NCBI GenBank assembly: GCA_023374045.1
Contig: CM041778.1
Location: 289,703,533 to 289,767,532 of the forward strand
Length of the DNA: 64,000 nucleotides
Origin: Limonium bicolor
Lineage: Eukaryota > Streptophyta > Magnoliopsida > Caryophyllales > Plumbaginaceae
Direction of reading: 5' to 3'
In this document: piece by piece, positions 10,479 through 21,910 of the stretch
Numbering within the stretch: position 1 is the stretch's first letter
How the letters are laid out: every line of letters starts with the position of its first letter
Position numbers and translations under genes: made by a program
Notes under the pieces: model-generated
What the model was told of the DNA's origin: nothing
The model's database searches: none
The model's input: only the letters and a program-made list of their open reading frames with translations

Positions 10479-11153
10479 CTGCAAGGTAGTGTATCCGGTT
10501 GGCCCCATACCATAGCGTAGGCGGTAGCTCAGTCCGTTGTAGAAACGGTTCACTAAAATCTGGTCTGAGTAACCTAGATCCGGCAGCAGGTGGATAAGTC
10601 CGATGAAAGCGGAGTAGTACTCATCAACCGTCATCTTATCCCCTTGCCTCAAATTGTCGAGCTCTAGGCGCTTGGCCTCTTGCACATGAATCGGGTAGTA
10701 CTTGGCTCGCAGTAGAGCCGTGTACTCCCTCCACTGGAAGGTAGGATCAGCAACTCTACCCTCCCTTACCAGCTTCCACCAACTTTGCGACGAACCCTTC
10801 AAGTAGTAAGCGGCAAGTCGAACCTTGGCACCAGCAGGAACATCCAAGGTCTCGAAAGCGGTCTCCATCTCGGAGATGTACACCTCCAGCTTACGAGGGT
10901 CGGTCTCCCCACTAAATGACGGGGGTCTCAAATCTGCCAACGCCTTGACCAAGTTGGTCTCTCGAGGCGGTGGCGGTGGTGGTTGTACTTCGGGCTGTTG
11001 CCCCTGCTGTATCGCAGCTACCAACTGTGGGACCATCTGGGCTACGGCGGCCGCTACTGTGTCGGCCATGACTTGCGCCGTAGGGTTCTCTCCCTGGTTC
11101 CCGGTATCACCAATGCCGCGCCCGCGGCCTCGACCTCGTGGTCTACCTGACAT

Positions 11154-11372
11154 CTGAATTCACACGAACATTCATTAGCATTATGCTTGCACACTTATCA
11201 GTTCCAACGGTTGTAACGTTTTCCCGACAACAAGGTATCTCCACACTTAGTTAGTGGTTAACCTTTTCATAACTGCTCACTTAGGTAACTATGGTTAGGT
11301 TTCCTAACTCGGTATATTCCTAAGCTCGGCATTCTAGTCATCAGAGCGATACTTCGCTCTGATACCACTTTT
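11154..11372 (-). promoter_or_regulatory. TEK1 leader, primer binding site and PBS hairpin
   Basis: Untranslated leader between 5' LTR and gag. On the minus strand TGGTATCAGAGC (11356-11367) is the usual plant initiator-tRNA-Met priming site, six bases from the LTR. It lies in a perfect 10-bp-stem hairpin (11340-11363, ATCAGAGCGA against TCGCTCTGAT). LARD3 has the same hairpin with different stem bases. Confidence 0.85.
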
Positions 11373-12642
11373 TGTAACACCCCTACTACGCACTTAACAA
11401 TAATTGAAACCGCAGCGGAAATAACAACTAAACAATAACTAAACGGTTCGGTGCTACAACGCCGTTAACCACCCACGTGGTTAACTAGGCAGAATAAATA
11501 CAAGTGTACCGGTCTGATGATCAGACTCCCGAGCATTAGGTACTAACACCCATACATATTTACATTACCAACCATACCGAGTATTTACATTACAATGAAA
11601 CTGTGAGCTGTAAACTGTGAATTGTCACTGTAATTGTCAACAACCGCCACTGTCAAGGTTAACGATACCAAAATATAATGCCACGGGAGCACAGGCGCAT
11701 CCCAGGCCCAACATCCAAAAATAACCAAAAGTACTTAAAACCTAAGATCTAAAGCCATTCCGCTTCCTCGATCCTCATCCTGCAACATAAATATGGAGCC
11801 CCCGAGGGGGTCAGCAACCCTTGGCTGGTATGGTTAACGCACAGCCCATCGGCTACCGGAATACGCGCAACTACTTGTCATGATAACATGGCATAGATTT
11901 TAAACAACAACATATATGTACATAGCATAGCAAGGAATATTGCATAGCACAACAAACACACAACATCACGAGAACGATTCCTTTTAGGAACGAACCAACA
12001 TAGTTAGATCACATGGAGAGCCTAGAGAATGCTGCCAACTCATGCTAAGCTCGTTACATAACTCGTTACCGTCCTGTTAAATTGAACGAATAACTTAACA
12101 CATAGGTGCGTCGGATATAGTGATCCAAGCACACCGAACAAAACATAGTATGCCCCTGTGGCCTGACGTGAGTCAGTAAAATAGCCTTGGTTAAGCTAAA
12201 GCGAAGGTTGAAAACCAAAAGAGTAGACAACCTTAACATACAAAGAGAATCGAACCGGTGATGACATCGACTCCCATACTCACACGCGTGGCCGGAACTA
12301 CCGGACTCCTCACTTCCCGGTTAGCACTTGTTAGAAGTTCAATATCGAACTCAATAAACAAATCACAAACAAGTGGTTAGGTCTTGTTAGACACACACAA
12401 GGGAAATGAGTCACACCTTAACAACTGTAAACTCATTACATGACTTAAGTCTTACAAGGTCATAAACACACAGAAAAACAAACAACACACAAGCCGGTGT
12501 AAACCGGTAGGCAACAGACTGCAAGAAAACCATACCTTGGTCCTTGCTTCGACTGGTTTCCACCGTTAGAGAATCCTATACACATTTAGTAACATCGGTT
12601 AATTAACGCACTAGTTCGTTGTAAACGTATTACTTCACATAA

Positions 12643-14107
12643 TGATAAGTGCAAAACATATAGACTTATTAAGGTTTAATCACCTTATTAATTGCAGCAT
12701 TTTTAGTAATGTTTCTCACTTATCTTGGGTTTTTCCTATATTTATGTTATTATATTAACTGATGTATTATATGTGTTAAAATGTAGGAAAAATGACAAAC
12801 AAAGACATATATTATAAGGGATAGAAAAACTCACGCGACATGCATGCATGATTTGCATGCAACCGCCCAATAAGGGGCGGACCACTCTGAATAGAGGCAA
12901 CCGCCTCATATTGTGAGGATGAGAGAGCAATAGAGAGAACCGCCCAATAAGGGGGCGGACAAAACAGAGGCGACCGCCTCATACGAGGCGGACAAGAGAC
13001 AGAGTGTACCGCCAGATATCAAGCGGACACCACACACGAGACCGCCTATTAACATGCGGTTGAGACAGAGGAGACCGCTCCTTATCTAGCGGACACGTGT
13101 AAATCAACGGATAATCTTCTTCGCCGACTCGCTCTGCAACTTGACTCGCCTTATCGTTTTAGCAGTCGGCGCCTACCAGAAATCACGCACGCGTTGCAGC
13201 CCTGTCCCTTGCGCAATCAATGAGCTGCAATCAATGGGGAGCTGCAATCATCGAGCTCAATCAATGAAGCTGCTGCTCTGCTTCTTCTTCCTCTATAAAT
13301 ACAACACTCGTCTCACCTTCTCCAGCGTCCTTCCAGAGGTTCTGTCCGTGGTTCCTCTGGAGTTCCAATTCACACCATCATTCCATCTTCGTACCACTTC
13401 ACCTTCACTCACTCGTTCATCCCATTTCTAATCTCCCGCTTCTCCATTTGTTTTCTTTTCATCTCATTAATCTCACCTCTAGTCTCACGTATTTAAATAG
13501 CATATCTCTATTTAATATGTTAGGCTGGTTACGCTTACTCTGTGAATAATTATTATGTATCTGTATTAATTATGCAATATGTTTACTGGTTTTAGTTTTA
13601 ATAAAGTTTGTTACGGTTAAAGGTTTTCTCGCCATCTTTTTAATAAACCTCATGAATTTATTAAAATGCTTTACTAAGTCTGTTTTTGATTTCATCGGTT
13701 GGAAACAGATGGGCTGATTAAGCCGTAAAATGGGGGAAACTTATTTTCATCGTTTAAGTTAGTACTCTGTTGCAAATGTAATCCCTCAACACTCCTCTGC
13801 CGTTCGCAGGCTTTTGCTTGAGTTTTCATCGGACCTTAAGAAAATATCAGGAATCTTGCCAAACAATTATAATTAAACCAGTAGACCTAGCATGAAAGAG
13901 CAGATAATATTAATCTGACCCAGAGTCCCGTTTAGTTTATCTGTTAATTTAGTTTCTTTTATCTTTCCTTTTATTTATAAAAACAAGTCAATTAATCCCC
14001 CCCCTCTTTGTGACACGCTTAGGTACTATAATATGTATATTAGTCCCGTGGTTCGATATCCGGTCGCTTACATTTTCACTATACTACTGCGACCGGGATT
14101 TGTTTGC
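12643..14107 (+). repeat. 5' LTR of nested Tat-type element
   Basis: Matches 15606-17095 with many small indels. The last 80 bases present in the other LTR (17096-17175) are missing here; similarity stops at 'gggatttgtttgc', so this copy lost its own 3' end and probably its primer binding site. It carries the hairpin array 12862-13096 and a TATAAATAC box-like sequence near 13293. Confidence 0.8.
12862..13096. repeat. Hairpin array, ACCGCC...GGCGGAC units
   Basis: Seven units of about 20 bases, each with short pairing arms: CCGCCCAATAAGGGGCGG, CCGCCTCATACGAGGCGG, then weaker pairs around CCGCC...AGCGG, CCGCC...GCGGT and CCGCT...AGCGG. Arms change together in several units (CCGCCC/GGGCGG against CCGCCTC/GAGGCGG). 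Units are separated by purine-rich gagacagag spacers. Confidence 0.85.
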
Positions 14108-15605
14108 TATTAATATTAGTTTTTATGTTGCTTTTTGTTTATTAATATTTGTTAATTCTTAATGTTTTTATTTTATGTAGTACTTTATTATGTTGTTTAC
14201 TAACATTTTGTAGACTTATACTGTTTAAACCTTATCAAACTTCAGGAAGGTAACAGTTCGGTTTGCTAAATGTTTTTATTTTATGTAGTACTTTATTATT
14301 TTTGCTTAAGTTATTTATGCCTAATTATTTATGTTTATCATATTTTTATTTTCTTTTTGGTGCCACTTGAGTTCTGCTGGCTATATATATGATTTTCTTT
14401 TCAGAACAAATTCTATGTCGAATATATAGCTGAACTCACCTTTGGAAAGCAACCTCAGTTGCTTTGGCATTTCAATATCTTCGGTTGAACACTTGCGCAA
14501 ACTCAAGTGTGAGGAACGTCTCACCCCTGCCAAAGCTCTAAGTGTGAGGAAGGATACCTTCCTCAATCTACGATACAAGGGGAGTTTCAATTCCTCATTT
14601 ATTATATTAATGTTCAACCTACATGCGTTTAATCCTTTATGAGTCTGTCATAATTTGAAAGGTCATTTTCTTGATTTTAATTCTGAACAATGAGGACATT
14701 GCTCCTCTTAAGTGTGAGGAAGGAGAGACCTTTCCCTGAAATTATGACAGTAGTTCGATAATGCCACACTCACTTTTTGCTACTCTAAAGTGCCTAAAAT
14801 TAAAAAAAATATTGATAAAAATGTGATAAAATAATTGTAGAAGTGTCTGAAATTATGTCAAGTGACAACTGAAAGATGGTTTTATTTAAAGGAGTTTGTA
14901 TAAAATTATTTTCCATCAAAATACTCTATTTTTACTCAAAATATGAGAGATTGCTAGTTGTAAAAATCAATTTGTTTAGCTTGGGATTATGAAATATGTG
15001 GAAAGTCAAGGAAAGAAAAGATAAAGACAAGGTACTCCACTGTTATGAATTTTTCTAACCAAAAACAGGCCTCGTCTATTGGTTATTAAGTTCTTGGGGT
15101 GCTTTAACACTATCTACTAAGGTCTCGTGATCTGGGATAGAAGACCCAACACCGCTACAAGATAGAGAGAAAAGTCTGGGGTACAGAAAATAATGCAATT
15201 CAAAAATAATATTTATAAATAATAGTGCTTTGTATATACAATTTGCACATTCAAAAAAGTGAACATAATAAATTGCAATTTATATTTATGAACATGAGTA
15301 AGTGGTTGTTGAAAGGTATTGCGGAATAAGGCATTACTTCACCCCCTTGTCATCCCGGGTTAGAGAATGAAATTGGTTGGAAATCCCAGGTTAATCTAAC
15401 TTGTTTTCTGCAGTCTAGTTTTTCTATGTTTTATTAAATTGTTCTTCTTCACTGTTTAAAAAACCTACTTCTAAGAGCAGAATTATCTTTCAAGTTGTCA
15501 CTTTGTCTAAATTCCCTTCTGCTTATTAATCGTTTTATTATTTGGCTTAGAGATAATTATATTCCTTATTTGCTTGAGGACAAGCAAAAGTCAAGTGAGG
15601 AAGTT
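14108..15605 (+). other. Internal region of nested Tat-type element, non-coding
   Basis: 1.5 kb without a usable frame. It contains repeated fragments of the type AAGTGTGAGGAAGGA (about 14504, 14540, 14709), which resemble the element's own polypurine end at 15590-15605. A short frame at 14442-14642 runs through these repeats and is probably fortuitous. The functional-looking polypurine stretch is the last 20 bases. Confidence 0.65.
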
Positions 15606-17175
15606 TGATAAGTGCAAAAACATATAGACTTATTAAGGATTAATCACCTTATAATTGCAGCATTTTAGTAATGTTTCTCACTTATCTTGGGTTTTTTCCT
15701 ATATTTATGTTATTATATTAACTGATGTATTATATGTGTTAAAAATGTAGGAAAAAATGACAAACACAAAGACATATATTATAAGGGATAGAAAAACCTC
15801 ACGCGACATGCATGCATGATTTGCATGCAACCGCCCAATAAGGGGCGGACCACTCTGAATAGAGGCAACTGCCTCATATTGTGAGGACGAGAGAGCAATA
15901 GAGAGAACCGCCCAATAAGGGGGCGGACAAAACAGAGGTGACCGCCTCATACGAGGCGGACAAGAGACAGAGTGTACCGCCAGATATCAAGTGGAACGCC
16001 ACACACGAGACCGCCTATTAACATGCGGTTGAGACAGAGGAGACCGCTCCTCTCTAGCGGACACGTGTAAATCAACGGAACTCTTCTTCGCCGACTCGCT
16101 CTGCAACTTGACTCGCCTTATCGTTTTAGCAGTCCGGGCCTACCAGAAATCACGAACGCGTTGCAGCCCTGTCCTGGCAATCAATGAGCTGCAATCAATG
16201 GGGAGCTGCAATCATCGAGCTCAATCAATGAAGCTTGCTGCTCTGCTTCTTCTTCCTCTATAAATACAACACTCGTATCACCTTCTCCAGCGTCCTTCCA
16301 GAGGTTCTATCCGTGGTTCCTCTGGAGTTCCAATTCACACCATCATTCCATCTTCATACCACTTCACCTTCACTCACTCGTTCATTCCATTCTAATCTCC
16401 CGCTTCTCCATTTGTTTTCTTTCATCTCATTAATCTCACCTCTAGTCTCACATATTTAAATAGCATATCTCTATTTAATGTTAGGCGGGTTACGCTTACT
16501 ATGTGAATAATTATCTTATTCTGTATTAATTATGCAATATGTTTACTGGTTTTAGTTTAATAAAGTTTTACAGTTAAAGGTTTTCTCGCCATCTTTTAAT
16601 AAACCTATGAATTATTAAAATGCTTTACTAAATGTTTTTGATTTCATCGGTTGGAAACAGATGGTTGATTAAGCCGTAAAACTGGGGAAACTTATTTTCA
16701 TCGTTTAAGTAGTACTCAGTTGCAAATGTAATCCCTCAACACTCCTCTGTGTTCGTAGGCTTTTGCTTGAGTTTCATCGGACCTTGCTTTACAGGTGAAC
16801 GAGTTCTTATGAGTTTTCATCGGACCTTAAGAAAATATCAGGAATCTTGCCAAACAATTATAATTAAACCAGTAGACCTAGCATGAAAGAGCAGATAATA
16901 TTAATCTGACCCAGAGTCCCGTTTAGTTTATCTGTTAATTTAGTTTCTGTTATCTTTCCTTATATTTATAAAAACAAGTCAATTAATCCCCCCTCTTTGT
17001 GACACGCTTAGGTACTATAATATGTATATTAGTCCCGTGGTTCGATATCCGGTCGCTTACATTTTCACTATACTATGCGACCGGGATTTGTTTGCAGCCC
17101 GACGTTATTTTGAGTTTTTAATTTCTTTTCTTTTAATTTTACACCATTTCAACCACTCAGATTATAACGTCTGCA
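15606..17175 (+). repeat. 3' LTR of nested Tat-type element (1570 bp)
   Basis: Complete copy from TGATAAG to CTGCA. It has a second copy of the hairpin array (15829-16063) and an extra duplicated stretch near 16785-16825 relative to the other LTR ('gagttttcatcggacctt' appears twice). Confidence 0.85.
15829..16063. repeat. Hairpin array, second LTR copy
   Basis: Same unit order as 12862-13096. Small differences hit arms: the last unit is shortened to CCGCTCCTCTCTAGCGG and one unit reads AGTGGAACGCC instead of AGCGGACACC. Useful for testing whether pairing is kept. Confidence 0.85.
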
Positions 17176-19827
17176 CATAACTAGTTATTTTATTTTCACA
17201 CTTGTTATAACTTTTGAAATACCCCAAACCTAAGTATGCTAAGTAAACATCAAATCATGATGTAGAAAGGCTAGAATATGCCTTAGAAAGATTGTTAGAC
17301 AATTTGAACCAAGGAAAACACAAGAAAATGCCTTAAGGGCAATTAGGGAAAAAATGTGCTCTAAGCTTGGAGAGACTTGGGTGAGTACCCAAATATCATG
17401 ATATGACCTTAGTAATATTCTAATGGTCATTTTAAATCAATTAGCAAAGAAAACCAAGCTTGAAAACAAGTTAAAACACAAAATGTGCTTTAAGGAGTCT
17501 TAAAGCACGTTTTTGAAAAAATTGTCTTGTAAATGAGTTTTGAATGGCTAATGTCCATCATTACTCTTTAATTAACATGTGTACTATATAGTATCACATT
17601 TGGAAGTCTATATCAAAGGGAAATCAAAAATTTCACAACAATGTGCCTTGTTTTGATGAATAGTAAATTATTTAAGCTAGGTTATAACATAAGTCAATAT
17701 AAGTGAGACATTTGGTCAACAAAGACTTAATTACCCTCATCTACAAAAGGGGGCCGGTTTTTTTAAGTGTGACTCACCACACTTATCTAGCTAAGTAAAG
17801 AGAAAGCAAAAACAAGTAAGTTATAAAGTAAAAACACTATTCACCTTTTAAGATAAATATCACATTTTACTTACCTCTCTCCTCACTTCTTCATTCTTCC
17901 TTGTTTCACACGGTTTCTTGCTCTCTTCCTCTTCTCCATTAACGTGAAGCTCCTCTCCATGCTAGCTCCACCTTCTCTTGCACACAACTTGCTCATTTTA
18001 GCTCCAAATCCAAAACAAAATACATATTCTTCTTAGTTAGCTCAAGCTCCTCCTTTATATCTTTTCAAAACTTCAAGAGCTTCATTTTGGTGCCAAGTCA
18101 AACCACCATTAGAGGAGGAAATTCAAGTTTGGAGACTCCATTGGCATCTTCATTCTCCTAAGGTAAAGAAAGTGTAAGAAAATCTAGGTTTCCACCATTT
18201 TCTTCAACATGTCTGAAAATATATACTCATGGGACTCCATGTTATGCCTTGTTCTAGCTTGTTTCTACTCTTCAAAGGAGAGGAGGTCCTTCTTGCTTCA
18301 CATCCAAGTTTGTCTTGAGAAACCAAGGTAAAACAATCACATTAATACCTTAAAACATATTTTTAACCTAGGGTTTGTTCCTTAGGGTTAATGTGTTATC
18401 TAGTACTCATTGGAGTCATTGGATATTGGTTAGAACATTGGCAAGGAGACCACATTGGTGACCGAGATTGAACAAAGAAAAACCTAAGGAGAAAAGCTTT
18501 TAAGCTTGTGAGAAAACAAGGTAAATTACTTACCTTAAGGTTTTTTGTTGTTTAAGGTAATGAGATGTAGGTATATGATGAGTTTAGTGTAGAGTTTATA
18601 TTGGGAAGGTGTTATATTAAACCTAGGAGAAACAATGAGCATATTTGTGAACTTGTGACTAAGGAGCAAATGAGGAAAAAGAGATAGTTTAAGAACATCA
18701 AGGTGGATTACAAGAAGCATTTATTTCAATGAGAGCTTTGTTGTGTGTATTTGCAGGTTGAATGCTTTTATAGTGGGAAATTCAGTGTTTAAGTTTAAGT
18801 CATTTAAGGGCCTAAGAGCCATGTCATTTAAGAGCCTTAGTGCTATGCAATTTAAGATTATTGCAATATATTGAGTTTGTTGTGAATAAGTTGGTTTGGG
18901 TGATGAGATATGATGAGAAGAACTTGATGTGTGTGAGATGGTTGAATGAGGAAAAATAATGTGTTTGGGCATGATAAGATACTAGAGGAGCTATGGCGAA
19001 ATTTGAGTAGAAAACAAAGTGTTTAAGTGGTAGTGGTGAGTTAATATGCCCTAAGGTTTACTAGGGAGCATGAAAAGAAAATTGGGTGGAAATGAGTTAA
19101 CTAAGGAGTTCTTGAGGTTTAGAATGACCTAGAGATGTCTAGGAGGAATTGGAGGATTGGTGAGTGTTTTTAAACACACCAAAATCATGAGATGAGGAAT
19201 GTAAGACTTGTGCATAAGTTTAAGGAGAAGGTGTAATGCTTAAGGTGATTAAGATATGTCCTAAGGGAATTTAATGACTAAGGAAGTATTAGGAAGTCTT
19301 AGAGGTTGTCTTGATGAAAAAGGGGTGAGATAAAGTGTTATAATGAGTTATAATGACTTAGGCATTACCTTGAAGGATTTAGGAATCAAGAGGATGTAAT
19401 TGAGTATTTAGGACTTAGGTAAATGTTGATAAAAGAAGCTAGAAAACTTGGGTAAATTAGATGTAAGTGAGGGTGAAACTTTGAAATGGTTAGGTGAGTA
19501 CTAGAGTATAGAGTCTAAGGAAGGTTTGATAAATGCAATAAGGCTGAGAAGTGGTGTACATGGTGTGATCAAGTTCTTAAGAAGGGAGCATTTGGTTAAT
19601 TGAAACCTTTGGTGGAATGCATGTGAGAAATGTAAGAAAATAAGTGCTAAGTGTTGGGAGCTTTGTAAGAATTGAGTAAATGTTTGAGAAGATCTTTGGA
19701 AGTTGTTTTAATGAGTTTGGTGGAGGTTATAAGGTGGATTTAAGGTGCCAAGATGGTGTTGGACCTATTAGGACACCTGGGAAGAGTTTGGAATTGAAAG
19801 AGGCAATTTAAGAGGAAGGTCTGTAGA

Positions 19828-20110
19828 GGACCGACCCAGGGTCCGACCCAGTTTTGGGTCGGTCGGGCCAAGTTAGGCCAGCCGGAATGCCTCTGGACTG
19901 GACCGACCCAGGGGGTTTGGGTCGGTCGGCTTAGCCTTGGGTCGGTCGGGCAAAGGTCTAATGTAGGAAAATGGGTTCTGTAAGGGACCGACCCAGAGGG
20001 TTTGGGTCGGTCGGTCTAGCTCTGGGTCTGTCGGATGGGTTTCAAGAGACGGAAGAGTTTCTGTAATGGACCGACCCAGGGGTTGGGTCGGTCGGTGGGT
20101 CGGTCGACCC
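19828..20110. repeat. Hairpin array, GACCGACCC motif
   Basis: Four to five units alternating GGACCGACCCAG and its complement CTGGGTCGGTC/TTGGGTCGGTCGG, separated by 30-60 bases of ordinary LTR sequence. Long-range as well as local pairing is possible. This explains the 105-residue minus-strand frame here, which is therefore not taken as a gene. Confidence 0.85.
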
Positions 20111-20926
20111 TTAACACTTAGAAAAAAAAAGAAATTTTGAATTCTAAGAATGGTAATGGGTAATGAGGAATACCTTTGGTAGGGTGGCAATGATTAGGAC
20201 CCTAAGAACTTAAGGGATTAAGTTAAGTTAAGTATAAACTTAAAAGTGTAAGGTTAAGTTGTAAGATTAAGTGGTAAGACTTAAGAGGTGATAGTGGGAA
20301 TCGTTAAGTAAGTTAAGTAGGTTAAGTAAGTTGAATTAAGCTAAGTGATTAATAACCTAAAACTGAATGAATGTTTTAGGACTTGGAATTTGGACTCCGG
20401 AAGAGAGTAAGCAACCAAACGGCCAACGGTGAACGGTACAGTTCTCTTGTGACCTGCTTGCTAACGAGGGTCCCTCGGCTTGTGTGCTATTTGTTTGTGT
20501 GCTCACTAAACAAGATAAAGCATGCAACCGGAACATATTATATATTGTATTGTTGTGTGATGTTTGAAAACTAACACAACATACCGTGAGAACTTACTAA
20601 CCAATGTTTAGTAAGGAATTGAGTGAGACTAAGGAACGCCCCTAATAAGGGACGATATGAACCGAAAGAGGTTAACCAACAAACAGGGTTTTGAGATTAC
20701 TACTAACTGGAACTTGAGTGAGGAAACCCGGGACCAATCTCCGGTCATGCATGCTAAGGAAAAAGGGGGACGGTATCTGAATCAGATCCGCCCTCCGCTT
20801 AAGGACTTGTCTTCGGACTTGTAGCCTAGGGCCGGTTGCCGGCTCAGCTACGCTGGATTCCCGTCCAGGGTAGGTGGCATTAAGATGGTGCGGTGGGATC
20901 ACCTAAATCCCAGGTTTGGACTTAGG

Positions 20927-21280
20927 CTACAACCATTCCCCTCCAGGAACGGTTTGTATTCTGAGAATAAGTTAAGATTAAGATAAGTTACAATCATTCC
21001 TTTTTAAAGGATGATTTGTATTGTTAAGTTAAGATTAAGATAAGTCACAATCAGTCCTTTTTAAAGGATGATTTGTATTGCTATGATTAAGATTAAGATA
21101 AGTTACAATCATTCCTTTTTAAAGGATGATTTGTATTGTTAAGATTAAGATTAAGATAAGATTAAGATTAAGTTAAGATTAAGATAAGTTGCAACCATTC
21201 CTCTTTAGAGGAGGGTTTGTATAATTAAGATTAAGATAAGCGACATCCACTCCTTATTAAAGGATGGTTGTTTCTAAGGT
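20927..21280 (+). repeat. Tandem repeat with internal hairpin, 50-60 bp unit
   Basis: About six units of form AAGATTAAGATAAG followed by ACAATCATTCCTTT..AAAGGATGATTTGTA. Each unit holds its own inverted repeat. Variants keep pairing: CATTCCTCTTTAGAGGAGGG and CATTCCCCTCCAGGAACGG. The unit number and order are the same in the second LTR (30667-31020). Confidence 0.85.
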
Positions 21281-21875
21281 TAAGATAAGACTAAGATTAA
21301 GGTGAGATAAGGATGGACTAAGGTTAAGAGGGAACATTACTTAAGGAGTTAAGTAACTAACTCTCTAATTAAGGGAACGCATTTAAGTCGTTCATTGTGT
21401 GTGAACTTTGATTGTTCATATATGGATTGTTGTTTACAGCATTTACTATTATGTTGTGCATTTAATCAACCTCCATGCTATCGACAATTAGTCGTCGTAG
21501 CCACGTTAGCTTGGGGGCCATGAGGGGATCGTACCAGCATTCGTGCTGACCCCCTTTGGGGGCTGTTTTTACTACACAGGTACATCAGGAAGCGGCCGAC
21601 GCGAGAGTAAGAAGAGGGTACAGTTGTTAAGGGTTTAGTGTGGCCTACGAGTTGTACATGTACACTCGTATGGCAATTTGAGTTAGTAAGATGTATAGGA
21701 TGTGAGGGGGTTGTAAGAAGGATATGTATATGGTTAAGGTTGTTGTACTAATGTTCGGTATATTCTGTAGTCAGACCGTGGCAAGGTCCTGGATTGTAAT
21801 GAATTCCGCTGTGACATGTATATATATATGCTGTTAAGTTGCGAGACCACAATTGGATTGAGTTGGGGTGTTACA

Positions 21876-21910
21876 AAAAGTGGTATCAGAGCGTAGTTAC
21901 GCTCTGAAGA
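21876..21910 (+). promoter_or_regulatory. LARD3 primer binding site and hairpin
   Basis: TGGTATCAGAGC starts five bases after the LTR and overlaps the perfect inverted repeat CAGAGCGTAGTTACGCTCTG (21887-21906). Same position and geometry as in TEK1, with different stem bases. Confidence 0.85.

Larger units (their letters stand above)
9700..11153 (-). pseudogene. TEK1 gag, three putative exons, one nonsense codon
   Basis: Exon 1 (11153-10479, 225 codons) starts at Met in a GRGRGRG-rich head. It holds the Retrotrans_gag core (AAYYLKGSSQSWWKLV, then EYTALLRAKYYP and FIGLIHLLPDLGYSD). Exon 2 (10383-10125) continues with TVRLRDEENALKRK and a Lys/Gln-rich stretch. Exon 3 (10041-9700) holds two zinc knuckles: CKWCKGDHPGKDC (CX2CX3HX4C) and a second CX2CX4HX4C ending HRDYEC. 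The second knuckle is broken by TGA at 9944-9946, directly after its first Cys. Exons are phase 0 and phase 1 joins that restore one frame. Gag would bind element RNA and build the particle. The start is the first Met of the long frame, 220 bases downstream of the LTR. Confidence 0.85.
12643..17175 (+). mobile_element. Nested Tat-type non-autonomous LTR element (4.5 kb)
   Basis: It starts TGATAAGTGC and ends CTGCA, flanked by the 5-bp duplication CATAA (12638-12642 and 17176-17180). LTRs are 12643-14107 and 15606-17175. Before the second LTR the strand reads TTGCTTGAGGACAAGCAA, then a GTGAGGAAGTT purine stretch at the LTR border, the signature end of the internal region in Tat/Athila-type elements. 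There is no gag or pol. It is a LARD/TRIM-like passenger dependent on a Tat-type element elsewhere. Confidence 0.88.
1164..17214 (-). mobile_element. TEK1: Tekay/Del-type Ty3/gypsy retrotransposon carrying an AlkB domain
   Basis: The coding strand is minus. From right to left: truncated 5' LTR (11373-17214), iMet-type primer binding site (11356-11367), gag, AlkB, protease, RT, RNase H, integrase, chromodomain-like C-terminus, polypurine tract (4967-4980), 3' LTR (1164-4966). LTR ends read TGAAATACCC...GGGGTGTTACA on the minus strand. Pol wording, such as the integrase C-terminus ([10 protein letters not shown]) and the final VKVLW...VEEAT block, fits the Tekay/Del chromovirus lineage. The copy is dead: several nonsense codons and frameshifts in pol, one nonsense codon in gag, and a truncated 5' LTR. 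A nested Tat-type element (12643-17175) splits the 5' LTR and is not part of TEK1. Confidence 0.92.
11373..17214 (-). repeat. TEK1 5' LTR, split and truncated
   Basis: 11373-12642 matches the other LTR (1164-2445) closely, apart from small indels such as a missing 20-30 bases near 12425. A Tat-type element with TSD CATAA then interrupts it. LTR sequence resumes at 17181 (ctagttattttattttcaca, matching about 2451-2470) and stops at 17214 where LARD3 begins. About 2.5 kb of LTR matching 2485-4966 is absent, so the LTR was truncated when or after LARD3 arrived. Confidence 0.9.
17215..21875 (+). repeat. LARD3 5' LTR (4.66 kb)
   Basis: Nearly identical to 26953-31615; differences are scattered single bases and a few short indels (for example around 18245, 18580 and 19770). 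It contains the hairpin array 19828-20110 and the 50-60-bp tandem block 20927-21280. Several AAGGTAA donor-like sites and one TTTGCAGGT acceptor-like site (18162-18760) might allow leader splicing, but this is not shown. Confidence 0.93.

Noticed and set aside
19873..20190. 105-codon minus-strand frame, repeated at 29612-29929
   Set aside because: It is present in both LTR copies because the LTRs are identical and is built from the GACCGACCC array; no domain.
21881..21906. tRNA-Met gene fragment
   Set aside because: Only 12 bases match the tRNA 3' end, in the position of a primer binding site next to an LTR.
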